A stretch of DNA of 64,000 bases from Dugong dugon (Eukaryota; Chordata; Mammalia; Sirenia; Dugongidae): assembly GCA_030035585.1 (NCBI GenBank), contig CM057464.1, positions 79,778,919 through 79,842,918 of the forward strand, given 5' to 3'. The translations under genes were made by a program, and so were the position numbers. This document shows positions 22,528 to 33,178 of this stretch, piece by piece. Numbering within the stretch: position 1 is the first letter of the stretch; each line of letters opens with the position of its first letter. The notes beneath the pieces were generated by a model. That model searched no databases. It was not told the DNA's origin and saw only the letters and a program-made list of their open reading frames with translations.

Positions 22528-22716
22528 ACAAAACAGTTGCTGTCAATCCGATTTCACACACGGGGACCTGATATGTGTCAGAGTAGAGCTGTCCTTCCAG
22601 GGTTTTTAATGGCTGATTTTTCAGAAATAGATTGCCAGACTTTTGTTTCAAGGTGCTCTGCATGGACCGGAACCTCCAGCCTTTAGGTTAGCCTTTTGTA
22701 CCACCCAGGGACTCCA
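22528..22716 (-). mobile_element. AfroSINE, third structural class (first of a tandem pair)
   Basis: Reversed tail CAGTTGCTGTCAATCCGATT and GTGTCAGAGTAGAGCTGTCC; reversed head TTTTGTACCACCCAGGGACT. Followed 10 bp later by another SINE in the same orientation. Confidence 0.85.
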
Positions 22717-22726
22717 TGGTGAGGGT

Positions 22727-22905
22727 AAACCCCATTGCCGTAAAGTCGATTCTGACTTGTATTGACCTTCCAGGGCAGAGTAGAACTGCCTCATAGTGTT
22801 TCCAAAGCAGACTGCCACATCTTCCTCCTGCAGAGTGACTGGTAGGTTGCAACCTCTCACCTTTTGATTAACAGCCGAATGTTTTAACCACTAAGCCACC
22901 AGTGA
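22727..22905 (-). mobile_element. AfroSINE (second of a tandem pair)
   Basis: Reversed tail CCCCATTGCCGTAAAGTCGA and GGGCAGAGTAGAACTGCCTC; reversed head TTTTAACCACTAAGCCACCA. Confidence 0.88.
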
Positions 22906-23915
22906 GGATAGCAGAGCACTGAGTTAAAAAAAGCTACCATACTAGCCAGGTACTGTTTATGTTTACAGGTAAAACAGACTTCTGTCTGCTCTGGCTACCT
23001 GTTTTTGTTTGTCTTATGCCATTCACAGATAAACTTAATCCTAACTGATGTTGGTGACTCTCCTAGATTTCTAGCTTTGCTACCAAGTAGTTATTATACT
23101 TCCATGACAATTACAGTGGGCTTCTAGGGAAAAAAAAAACAAGATGCATATTTGTGCTTAGTCTTCAATTTTGAAATGAAGATACTGTTGGAATATTAAC
23201 TGGACACCTATTCTGATTGAGAAGGATTTGAATATTTGTGATATTCAATTTTCCTATCTATTTCCTTCCATTTACTGAACTCTTTTTTATAACTCTTAGC
23301 AATATCTTACCAGTTTCTCTCAGACATTCTACTTGTGAAGGTTATTAGGAACTTTATGCTTTTTGTTTTATAGTCATTTAGATAGTCTTTTCTATAATAT
23401 AATATCCTTTAACTGAGTAGTAATAATATGTATAAATGATTAATTTGTGTATCATCATTTAATTGAATTTATATTAATTCTGATAGATTTCAGGTTGATA
23501 TATTTAATCTAAGACTTTTATTCTGTAAGTAATGAAAACTCTATCTTGTATTTATTTTATCATTTGTATCTTTTATTTATGTGTTGTCTTATTTCATTGG
23601 CCAGGGCTTTCAAAACAATGTTAAATGATGATGAAACAGAGTTCTCTTCTTATTCATGTTTCAATAGCACTTTTTCATATCTGGTTAGCATCTTATCACT
23701 ATGGTTTTTGTTATTGGCTTAAAATATAGTCTTAATCATTAAATATTGTTCCATTACTAGTTTTCTAGAAGTTTTAATCAAAAGGATTTTAGTAATATGG
23801 ACTGCATTGTTTTGGCATCCATTGAGATGATATTGTCTGCTACATTTTTCTTATTGGACGTATTGATGGAATATATACCTAAAGTCAGGTCATTTTTGAT
23901 TACCTATATAAATAT
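22906..23915. other. No recognised feature
   Basis: About 1 kb, AT-rich. Some old L1-like text may be present (TTTCATTGGCCAGGGCTTTC …, ATTGAGATGATATTG…), which would fit part of an ancient L1 ORF2 in antisense, but it is too decayed to annotate with confidence. Confidence 0.35.
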
Positions 23916-24077
23916 TGGCGCCCTGGTGGTGCAGTGGTTAAGAGCTACGGCGAGCTATGGTTGTTAACCACAAGGTTGGCAGTTTGAATCCACCAGCTGC
24001 TCCTTGTAAACTCTATCAGGCAGGTCTACTGTGTCCTATAGGGTCACTATGAGTCGGAATCGACTCAACGGCAACAG
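23916..24077 (+). mobile_element. AfroSINE, short class
   Basis: GCCCTGGTGGTGCAGTGGTT, GAGCTACGGCGAGCTATGGT, TTTGAATCCACCAGCTGC, GGGTCACTATGAGTCGGAAT and CGACTCAACGGCAACAG. One of the better-preserved copies; the B-box region reads AGTTTGAATCC. Confidence 0.93.
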
Positions 24078-24499
24078 TTCATATATATATACGTATAAAA
24101 TTAGGTAAGATGAAATATCCAGTGTCCTGCTCATTGAACTTTTCGCATACTTTACCTAAGATGTCTGCATTTATTTCATAAGTGTGTTTGGATTATTTCG
24201 TTTCTCTCTTTAGATGATAAGCAATTCTATTGCTTTTCCCCACACCCGCTTGGAACACATGACTCGTTACATTTATAAACATAATCTGAACTTGAGAATC
24301 TTAAAAATTATTCAGTTGTTTTTGTATTACTTGCATTCATTTTCAAGATTTTTTTTGTCATTTGAATTCATATTTATAATGATATTTACAGTATATTTTG
24401 TTTAAATATCTTCAACATTAGCACTGTTCTTTTGAAATCACAAGATCTTCATTTTTAGTGGATGGAAACACATCTTCAAGCATATTTTTCAAGTACATA
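24078..24499. other. No recognised feature
   Basis: AT-rich sequence, possibly a continuation of the old L1-like DNA on the other side of the SINE. Not assignable by eye. Confidence 0.35.
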
Positions 24500-24650
24500 T
24501 TAGTGATTAAGAGTTTGGCTGCTAACCAAAAGATCGGCAGTTCTAATCCTCCAGCCTCTCTTTGGAAACCCTATGAGTCAGTTCTTCTCTCTCCTATAGA
24601 GTTGAAATGAGTTGGATTGGACTTGACAGCAACGGGTTTGGTTGGGTTAT
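24500..24650 (+). mobile_element. AfroSINE, diverged head
   Basis: GTGATTAAGAGTTTGGCTGC, AAAAGATCGGCAGTTCTAAT, GGAAACCCTATGAGTCAG and GACAGCAACGGGTTTGG. The first ~15 bases of the tRNA-like head are gone or altered. Confidence 0.82.
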
Positions 24651-25058
24651 GTTATGTAAGCAGTATATTTTCTGAGACTGTACTTTCATTTATATTTATA
24701 TTTCATTAATGCATATGAATGAAAATTTGTCAGAATTTTTGACATGTTTCCCACTTACTTTTTTTTTTTTTGCTTTGCTCCATTTTCTTTTGGCATTTAA
24801 TTTTGGAGAAAAAAATTCTAAGTGCATATGATTTGAGGGTAGCGATCTATTTTATTTTGTTGTGCTTTATTTTGCTTCCTGCCTGGGTTCTTCTAGCATT
24901 CTAAACTCTTTCTTTCAATATGATTGATTTTTCCTAGATTTATCTAGTATGTTTCTCTTTTTATTAACTTCTTAAGAATCCAGTAAATTCTTTTGATCTG
25001 CTTATATGAGGCTATTTTCAGCTGCAGACATTTTTCTTTTCAATGCCTTTTGATTTTT
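24651..25058. other. No recognised feature
   Basis: AT-rich DNA with T-runs. Possibly decayed L1 sequence; no gene signal. Confidence 0.35.
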
Positions 25059-25113
25059 CACACGCACACACACACACACCAAAAAAAAAAAAAAAGAGAG
25101 AGAGAGAGAGAGG
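25059..25113. repeat. Composite microsatellite (CA)n (A)n (GA)n
   Basis: CACGCACACACA run, then 15 A, then a GA run, all adjacent. Likely polymorphic in length. Confidence 0.95.
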
Positions 25114-25134
25114 GGAGGGATGATCACTGTTACA

Positions 25135-25378
25135 TTGGTACCAAGAGCCTAATCTTTGGAGTCAGACTGGATTAAAATTCTACCTCAGCCATTTACAAAC
25201 TCTGGAGTCTAGGGATACTTCCATAAACTCACTTTGCCTCAGTTTTCTGTTAACTGTAAAGTGATAAGAATAACTAGTAGTACAAAAATATGGGATTATT
25301 GTGAGAATAAGTAATTGTGTATTATTAAAAACTGATCTGGCACAGGGTAAAAGCTTAATAAATGTTAACTGTTATAAC
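25135..25378 (+). mobile_element. MIR
   Basis: Ancient tRNA-derived SINE in sense. TTGGAGTCAGACTGGATTA, CAGCCATTTACAAACTCTGG, CACTTTGCCTCAGTTTTCTG, AACTGTAAAGTGATAAGAAT and AAGCTTAATAAATGTTAACT follow the MIR order. Confidence 0.88.
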
Positions 25379-26054
25379 CATATAGTGTCATCTTTTTCCT
25401 TTTTTCTTCCTCATTCTGAGGACAAATCTCTATTGATTTGATTGTCTCAAGTCACTAACTTTCTTTAGTAAATGCAATGTATATTTTACTCAGACTTTGG
25501 CAATTTTAGTTTTATTGCAATCCTTTCTGATCTCACCTAGATCCTTTCTCATTTCAGCTTGTAGACTTTATACTTCATCTTCTTGTCCCTTTAAGCCAGT
25601 CTGTTCTTTCCTTATGACATTATTTATTTCATATTTTTAAAATTTGATTTAATAAGACATTTTTTCCTGGGTCTTATAGTAGATCACTTTTTTAGAGGTA
25701 TGTCCTTCTCCTTTCATGATGATGTTTGCTTTGTCATGCTTTTTTATAATTTATCATAAAAGCCATGTTGTTATTTTTTATTTTTAATTTCTCATTATTC
25801 CTACTCTAATAAAGAAAGTCAGGGATATAGACTATAATAAGTATTTTCTATTCAACAGGATATAGTAATTCCCCTTGGTTCTGACCATCGTCCTTTGACA
25901 TGTTGGTCTGAAAAACAGTCTCTTATCAAATCTAGATCCAGAAGGTAATGTGATGCCTAAAGCTACCAACCCAAAACTTGGGATCTATAAACTTCTCTGC
26001 TTTTGTGGCTCTACAAAGAATGAGGTTACACCTTGTATGAACAAAAGGGGAAAA
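25379..26054. other. No recognised feature
   Basis: AT-rich DNA, about 670 bp, with no gene or repeat that I can support. Confidence 0.45.
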
Positions 26055-26160
26055 AAAAAAGTTGTTGGAGAATCGACTCTGACTCATGGCATGCCCATGT
26101 GTGTGAGTGTAACTGTGCTCTATAGCGTTTTGGAGGACTTGGTTAAAACTGCAGACTCAA
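26055..26160 (-). mobile_element. AfroSINE fragment
   Basis: GTTGTTGGAGAATCGACTCT, GACTCATGGCATGCCCATGT and GTAACTGTGCTCTATAGCGT match the reversed SINE tail of the third class. The head is not recognisable. Confidence 0.6.
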
Positions 26161-26454
26161 ATATGCATCGCGATGAAATCTCTTCTTGCTGTAGTCTTTA
26201 GCAAGTGCTCTAATTTGGAGAACTATATTTACCCAGGTAGCTTTTATTCTTTCATTCTACATCTACGTAGTTTCATGTTTTTTCTTTTTTAATTCATAGC
26301 TAAAGATTAACAATTGGTATAGATATATTAGAAAGAAGATTCAGTACTCTAGTGAGTTTAAAAATCAGAGACTATATGGGTAAAGAGAAAGGTATTTGAT
26401 TTTCAGATTCAAAGGAAAACCTTAAGACTTTGAACAAGCTAATGGTTGTATCAG

Positions 26455-27155
26455 TTAGTTAATGCAAGGTAATAAATCACTCCGAAACAATAAACATTTA
26501 TTTAGCCCACCATCTTGTAGGTTGGTAATCTGGACTAGACTCAGCTGGGCAGTTCTTGTCTCAGCTAGGCTTAGTCAAGCTTTTCAGATAGCTCCTGCTT
26601 CTACTAAGGTCTGAATGGTATAATATGGTCTCAATTGGTACAACTCATTTCTATTTCATGTGTTTTCTCATTGGACTAAAGAGTTGCTATTAAGTTGATT
26701 CTAACTCATGGTAACCCCATGTGTGTCAGAGTAGAACTGTGCTCCATAAGGTTTTCAATGGCTGATCTTTTGGAAGCAGATCACCAGGCCTTACTTCTGA
26801 GGAGCCTCTGGATAGACTGGAACTTCCAAACTTTTAATTAACAGCAGAGCATGTTAACCATTTGCCCCATGCAGGGACTCCAGACTAGCAAATGCTTGTT
26901 CACATGGTAGTCATGGAAGAATCAAGAGAACAATGGAACTGTTAATTCTTATTAACGCTTAGGCTCTGAAATAGCACAGCACTTCTGCTTCATTCTATGG
27001 GCAAAAGCAAGTTACAAGGCCAATCTAGATGCAAAGGGTGGGAAAACAGACTTCACTTCTTGATTGGAAGAGCTGTGAAGTCATATCACCATGGGCACAG
27101 ATTCAGGGAGGAGTACAGAATTTGAAGACATTTTTATAACCCATCTATCACAGTG
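26455..27155. repeat. Ancient interspersed repeat split by an AfroSINE
   Basis: 26455-26680 has AAGGTAATAAATCACTCCGAAACAA-type text and TTTAGCCCACCATCTTGTAG, GACTCAGCTGGGCAGTT. This continues at 26883-27155 (GGGCAAAAGCAAGTTACAAG, TTGGAAGAGCTGTGAAGTCA). The pattern matches a common old mammalian repeat ('taacaaatcaccccaaaact…') whose name I do not recall with certainty. Related text occurs at 55826 and 58130. Confidence 0.5.
26681..26882 (-). mobile_element. AfroSINE, third class, inside an older repeat
   Basis: Reversed tail GTTGCTATTAAGTTGATTCT and CATGTGTGTCAGAGTAGAAC; reversed middle GGCTGATCTTTTGGAAGCAG; reversed head TTTGCCCCATGCAGGGACTC. It splits the repeat annotated at 26455-27155. 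Confidence 0.87.
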
Positions 27156-27842
27156 GTAAAGCAAAGAAATATTTTCTAACATTTTATTGTTGCATGTTAA
27201 AATTAAGTTGACTATTTTTCTCAGTCTAGTTTTGTCATTCCTAAAGTTATTTAATTTTTTTTCCAAAATGTAAGCTACAATCCATTAGTGTTATTTTATT
27301 TTTATTATTCTGTATTACCTTTGAAAATTAAAGGGATGGTTTATGTCAGAGGCTGATAGCCACATGCCATCTAAAATCACATACAAAAGTGCCAATATAG
27401 ATTTTTTTTTCATGTATGGACACTCTGCTATAGAAGTCCCTGTTTTTCACAACAAATGGAAAGCTGAGAAGAAAAGGTCAAGGATGTGCTTATCAAACAG
27501 TTAAATATAGTCTTGCTCAACTTTGGATATGTATGACTTGATCACAACAGACCTTGATTACTTAGAGTCATCTAAAGCCTCCTGACCTGAGGCTGAGTTA
27601 TCTAAACTTTGAATTGAGCCTCTTGGGCTCCTTCAGAACCTGAACTTTATCTCCATGATTCCTAAACATCTTTAAGAGAAGAGAGGAATTTCTAGAATAT
27701 GGTGTGGTTTCATCAACTTTGAAAAACTTATTTTGACCAGGTAGTGAACAGAAGTTGACAAAAAAGTATAATTTATCCAAGGATGTATTTCAGAATCACA
27801 ACATAGAAAAACAACAAGCAAGCAAACAAAAAACAAGAACAT
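27156..27842. other. No recognised feature
   Basis: About 690 bp of unique-looking DNA; no supported repeat or gene. Confidence 0.45.
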
Positions 27843-28005
27843 TGGAGTCAGTCATATCTGAGAACTTTTCATTAGCAGTATGACTATTGGTAAGCTAATT
27901 AACCTCTCTGACAATGTATTCCACACTTGAAAATGCTTTGCTGAGAATTAATGGGATCTGTACATAAAGTGATTATTACAGTGACTTGATCATAGTAGGT
28001 AGTCA
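27843..28005 (+). mobile_element. MIR, diverged
   Basis: TTGGAGTCAGTCATATCTGA, GTATGACTATTGGTAAGCTA ATTAACCTCTC and TCATAGTAGGTAGTCACTAA follow the MIR order at reduced identity. Confidence 0.65.
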
Positions 28006-28542
28006 CTAAAAAAATAGCTCTTCCCTTTCTAAGTGTTGCCTTGGTTGGGACTTCCTGGAGTCAGCACAATTAAAAGTTATAAAATTATGTCCATACCCCT
28101 AGGTTTTTTCCTTCCACATTTCCTGTTATTTGGTTTATTTGCTCAGTCAATTATGATTGAGAATATTTGTTAGATCCAGGTACTCATAGCATCAGAAGTA
28201 TGTTTTTTCAAAATACATGATGAATAATTAGTAGATAAACCAAGATGATTGTCTTAATTTATGATGAACACTTTGTAATATATGTTCCTCTGATTCTCTT
28301 TTTAATATACACATACTTTCAAATAATGTATTGCTGTGGATTCTTCAAATTTGTGCATATTTTCCTTATTGAGATCCCATACTGAAATTTATATCTTAAG
28401 ATTTTAACATGAGTAGTAATACTAGTTTCCTACATAAATAGTAGGTAAATGCTATGGTAGTAGTTTTATTCCCATTATCTCACTTGATTCTTAGAAATAA
28501 AATTTGTAAAATTAGCAGAGTAGAAGTTATTTTATTCATTTT
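28006..28542. other. No recognised feature
   Basis: AT-rich, unique-looking; nothing to annotate. Confidence 0.45.
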
Positions 28543-29065
28543 TTTAATAACATTTCATTGTGATTTACATGAAAGTTTACATGAAAGTTTACAGAGTACT
28601 AGTTTCTCATTCAGCAATTTATACACAGCTTGTTTTGTGACATTGGTTGCAATCCCCTCAATGTGCCAGCATTCTCCCCACTTCCTCTTTGGGTTCCCTG
28701 TTTCCATTAGACCACCTTTTCTGCCCCTACCTGCCTTCTGAACTTTGCTTTTGGACAAATGGTGCCCTTTTGGTTTCATGTGGTTGATTGTTCTAAGATG
28801 CGCATTTCTCTCAGGTGTTACTGTTCACTTTATAGGTCTCTGTATTGTCTGTCTATAAGGTGATCTCTAGGAATGTGTTCAGTTCCAAGTTTGAAGGGTG
28901 TCTAAGGGGCCAGAGTCTCAGGGATTTCACCAAGTTCTATCAGATTGGTAAGTTAAGTGTTGTTTATGAATGTGAATTTTGTTCTACATTTTTCTCCCAC
29001 TCTGTTCAGGACCTGCTGTGAACCCATCAGAGCGGTTGGTATATATCTACTTTTAAGATGAACCA
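28543..29065 (-). mobile_element. Older L1 3'-UTR copy (relative of L1-B)
   Basis: Reversed L1 3' UTR. TTTCATTGTGATTTACATG, AGTTTCTCATTCAGCA, TTTTGTGACATTGGTTGCAA, TGGGTTCCCTGTTTCC, CTGCCTTCTGAACTTTGC and TTCTACATTTTTCTCCCACT match blocks of 15335-16000 in the same order, at clearly lower identity. It lacks the second tail copy seen in L1-B. A local 13-bp duplication (TACATGAAAGTTT) lies near 28567-28592. Confidence 0.75.
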
Positions 29066-29213
29066 TTGGGGGTTTTTAGTAGTTAACGTGGTCTGTGTGA
29101 CCTTGTGTATGTGGTTAAGAAAACTTTGGAAACACACTCTGCTTCAATCTTATACCCCTTTGCACTATACCACACTCTCCCTTTCCATTTAGAGGTGGCT
29201 GAGTTACACCAAA

Positions 29214-29407
29214 GGAACCCTGGTGGAACAGTGGTGAAGCACTTGGCTGTTAACTGAACGGTTGGTGGTTCAAACCTACCAGCCTCTCCACAGGAGAAAG
29301 ACGTGACAGTCTTTGTAGAGACTACAGCCTTGGAAACCCTATGGGGCAGTTCTACTCTGTCCTATAGGGTCGCCATGAGTCGTAATTGACTCGATGGCAA
29401 TAGGTTG
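29214..29407 (+). mobile_element. AfroSINE, long class
   Basis: GGAACCCTGGTGGAACAGTG, GGTGGTTCAAACCTACCAGC, extra segment CAGGAGAAAGACGTGACAGT, and tail GGGTCGCCATGAGTCGTAAT, CGATGGCAATAGG. Confidence 0.93.
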
Positions 29408-31226
29408 ATGGAGTTTCTCCAGACTTGAAAACTAGGGACAGGCATTGTCTCTTTTTCACCTTTGTATTCTAAGAGTAGTTTAATAAAAGAATATTAAATA
29501 TAAGAATAAAATGCACATTTTTGCAAGAACTTCATCATATACATAATTTTCAAATGATTATATATTAAAATGAGATAAAAAGGAAATAACTATTACCAAG
29601 AGTTAATAAAGCTCTAAGATAATCAACTTGCATTATCTGTTTCAGTTTCTAATTTTATCTCTTAAAATTGTAAGTGTATAACTCCTAGATACTAAATACT
29701 TAATTAGTTCATTAGTGATTGGGCGTTTTAATTAAAATATGATTGAGTTCTAGCTCAGCATTAATATATCAGTAACACTTAAGCAACAGTGAATTAAGTT
29801 TGGGTGAGAGGTTAGTGAAATATTCCTGTAGAAAAAGCAAAACAATAAAGACTTCTTAGCTTCAAAAATCAAAACAAAACCGAATAGGCAATGTTTTACC
29901 AGTCAGCAAACGTGTAACAAAAATTATATTCCTTAGAGGGGAACTGTCTTCAGTTCAGTGAGTTTACAGTTCCATTATTACAAGGCACTTTTTCAAGAGT
30001 GTTACTGAACTGATTCTGATTTAAGATCTTAAATCCCAATTTTGGTTTTAAAGAAAGGCAATACAGTTAAGGACAAATCTGATAATATGTCAGAATGACA
30101 CTTCACTTACGTAGAGGTTAGATTTATGGCAACCTCAACTCATCCAGAACACAGCTGTTAGCAGGCAATTAGTGAGCAAGGCCTCTGTGCAGTCACATCT
30201 GTAAAAAGAGTCACTCATGTCGCTCTCTAGGGGACACGGAGCTAACTCAAAGTTCTTAATCAAACATTAGAGTATTCAATAAGACTCCACCAAATTAGGT
30301 GCAATACAATAGGCTGACAGCAGCAAAAGAAGTTAAAAGTACTATAAAGATGAAGGCATAGCCAACAGTGACCACTAAGGCTATCACTGCACAATACTTG
30401 ATGTTTGTAAGAAAACTTTTGTTAATGGGCTGTGTATTTTGTTAAGAAATGAAGAAAAAACGAAAACGGTCACACTTTGCATGTTCTAAAGGTTCTATTT
30501 TCAAAAAAAAAAAAAAGGAGAATATGCTCTTGGGGCTGCTGAAAGAAATGAGGTACTGTTTTATTTATACGGCACATTTAATTCTTGAAGAATCTAAAGA
30601 TAGTCAAGTAAAGGTTTTCTGTATGCTCCCGTGAAATTTATTTATCCCACCTTTTATTTTTTGAAGGGAAATGTTGCGTGAAATTAACACTACAATAGAA
30701 TACTCCATGGGATCTGAACTGCTGTATCAGAATGGGACTGGTATTCAGTCAAGCCAGTGTCATACAAGGAAAGTAGCTGTCTTTTGTACATCAAAATTAC
30801 TCCTGATACAAGGGGTACCATGGGTCTCTGTGCCCCTTATTCCTGCTCTGTCCTCTCTTTACCTTTTTACTGATTCTACCATCACTGCGTCTCTGTCTTC
30901 CTATCCTCTGTAGCCAGTTTCTCTTCCATTGTCCTTGATGACCACCTCTCCAAAGACTATATTTGAACTGTTTTTTCCTGGCATCCCCACTAGATGTATC
31001 TTTATGGAAAAATAAATTCCAATTGAAGTAAAGGCCTTGAAGTTAGAAATCAAACAAAACTATGATGACACAAGAAGACTATATGAATATTTAAAGAAAT
31101 ATCTTGGAACAGGGAAAACCTTCATGAAACTGATTACAAAACCAGAAGCCAAAGATAACTAGAAGTCTTCATTTTTCCTAAGAATTTCCTTAGAGGTCTG
31201 TGTAATCTCTCGCTTTCTCTTCTTTT
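29408..31226. other. No recognised gene; unique-looking DNA
   Basis: About 1.8 kb with an A-run at 30503-30516. Frames of 61-80 codons have no domain features. Some stretches could be conserved non-coding DNA, but this cannot be judged from a single sequence. Confidence 0.4.
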
Positions 31227-31235
31227 TCTGTGCAG

Positions 31236-31486
31236 TTTTTTTTTTTTTTTTTGCATAGGAATCTCTAGACTTTATTTTTTAACTTAGTCGTCTTGTAAAG
31301 TTCCAGATTGTTCCGGCGTCTAGTATTCTGAAGTCCTGTGGGCATATTTTCCTTGAAGTCCCTTTCTCTTTCATGGACACTGTTAAATTCTTTCTTAAGG
31401 TATTAAAAGTCTTATACACGCTAGATTATATTTTCAGTGCATGATTCAGTTGTCTTAATCATGCTGGGATGAGCTAAGGTTGTTGG
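31236..31486 (-). pseudogene. Candidate processed pseudogene, 5'-truncated
   Basis: On the minus strand this is ~230 bases of sequence followed by a 17-base A-tail (T at 31236-31252). A canonical AATAAA (as TTTATT at 31271-31276) sits about 18 bases before the tail, the spacing of a real mRNA 3' end. Direct repeats TCTGTGCAG flank it exactly (31227-31235 and 31487-31495), which fits an L1-made target duplication, although 9 bp is short. I cannot identify the parent gene. One minus-strand frame runs to a stop near the tail with a K/N/R-rich end, but that is not enough to name it. It could alternatively be a non-coding RNA 3' end. Confidence 0.55.
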
Positions 31487-31495
31487 TCTGTGCAG

Positions 31496-31789
31496 CTAGG
31501 AAACTTTATTTGCATGCCCTCTACTTTTGTTGAAAGCAATGTATCAAATTAAAGTTCTAAAAAATGTGAAAAGTCTCTTTTCCTGATGGTAAACTTCAGA
31601 ATTCAATGTATTTCCTCTCCTTAGAGTGAGCTGGCCATGTTTGTATAATGTCAAGTTATTAAATTCTCAACTCTTCGTGATTTTTTGGTGGGATCAAGTA
31701 TAATTCCACTTATGAAGATATTTTGTTGCCATTTGACTGGATTTTAGGCAGTGACTTCCAGCAGATTTCTCCCTGTCATTCTTAAAACC
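31496..31789. other. No recognised feature
   Basis: Short unique-looking stretch between the candidate retrocopy and L2. Confidence 0.4.
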
Positions 31790-32345
31790 TATTTCAGCCT
31801 CTAGACATTACTCTCTCCAGATCACAATGTTCCCACACTTGTCCAGTGATTTCTGATAAATGTGTATCAGGAAATATGGTTCCCTTGCTTAAAACTCAAA
31901 CAGCTGGCCACAGCAATTTGCTGTTAGAACCTGTTTGATCTGGCCCTGCCTGCCCACTCTCTTCTACTACCTCCCTCATTTACTTCAAACCAGCTACACT
32001 GGTTTTCTTTCTAACTTACAAAGATTCCAGGTATAATCAAATCAAGGCTTTGTAAAAGCTTTTCTTTCGTCTTGGAACGGAGTAAACATCCTCTGCCTTT
32101 AGTCAGATTTCAATCAAAATCCTGGTTTAAAAGAAAACTTCCCTGACTCTTCTATATAAACTAAATCCTAAGTTGTACTATCCCTAGTTGTTTAATGCCA
32201 TGACTACACTGTTTTCATTAAGTTATGTTTTTTGCTGTCTATGTGGAATGTAGGTTCAGTGAGAACAAGAACTTGATCATGTTCACTGCCGTATCTATGC
32301 CTGGTCATGGTAGATTTATTGTTGGTCATGGTAGATTTATTTACT
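31790..32345 (+). mobile_element. L2 3' portion
   Basis: Blocks in L2 order: TTGCTTAAAACTCAAACAGC, TTGATCTGGCCCTGCCTGCC, AACTTCCCTGACTCTTCTAT, AGGTTCAGTGAGAACAAGAA and ATCATGTTCACTGCCGTATC. A 21-bp-period duplication of TGGTCATGGTAGATTTATT (32302 and 32323) sits near the end. Confidence 0.75.
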
Positions 32346-33013
32346 TATTGCTAAGTTTCTAAAAGTTCTTAAATAAGTGTCCATCTAATATAATTTTGTA
32401 CCTTTGAAAGACTTCCTCTAATTAGATACAAGTCAACTATATTCTAAGAAATGCATCCTTACCCTCTGTCATACCTTTAGAGATAGGTTATAAATTGGAA
32501 AATCAGTTACTGTCATTTTAGATCAACCTTACCCATCAATTCCAATTTTACCAGAAAAATGAATGCCATCACAGTTTAAACTTAATCTATACAAAAGTAA
32601 AATCTACCTTAATTCAGTCTAAATCATGTAATTAATTATTTAAAAAATCCAGAAGCAGTGAGAGGAATTGTTACTCTTGACTTAAATCACAACCATGAAG
32701 GAGAAAAGTTAGCTGAATGGAAAACTATGAGAATATTGGGAGAGACTCAACAAGCCACATTATCATCCTTCTATAAATAAAAGGAAAGAAGGGTAATTCT
32801 AGACATGTAATAAAAGAGATTTTAACAAGTTCTATAGTGCTGAAGTCATATGTGTGATTATATCCATGATTCTAAGACCTGGAATACTTAAAGAAAACTG
32901 GTCAAAGAAGAAGAAAACTTCATTACCATAGAAATAGGAAGACAAAGACATTCCTCTATGATAATAATATAGTTCTATTTGTCAAAACCTAGTCACGATC
33001 TCAATAAAAAAAT
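32346..33013. other. No recognised feature
   Basis: AT-rich unique-looking DNA, about 670 bp. Confidence 0.45.
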
Positions 33014-33178
33014 GAAAAACCAAACCCGTTGCCGTGAAGTTGATTCCAACTCATAGCGACCCTGTAAGAAGTAATAGAACTGCCCCACAGGGTTTCCAAG
33101 GAGCGACTGGTGGGTTCCAACTGCTAACATTATGGTTAGCAGCTGAGCTCATAACCACTGTGCCACCAGGGCACCCAT
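33014..33178 (-). mobile_element. AfroSINE, short class
   Basis: Reversed tail CCCGTTGCCGTGAAGTTGAT and AACTCATAGCGACCCTGTAA; reversed head TCATAACCACTGTGCCACCA. Complete at both ends. Confidence 0.93.

Noticed and set aside
23916..24000. tRNA-like A- and B-box sequence
   Set aside because: Part of a dispersed AfroSINE head; no cloverleaf closing or anticodon stem can be supported and the same sequence occurs throughout the window.
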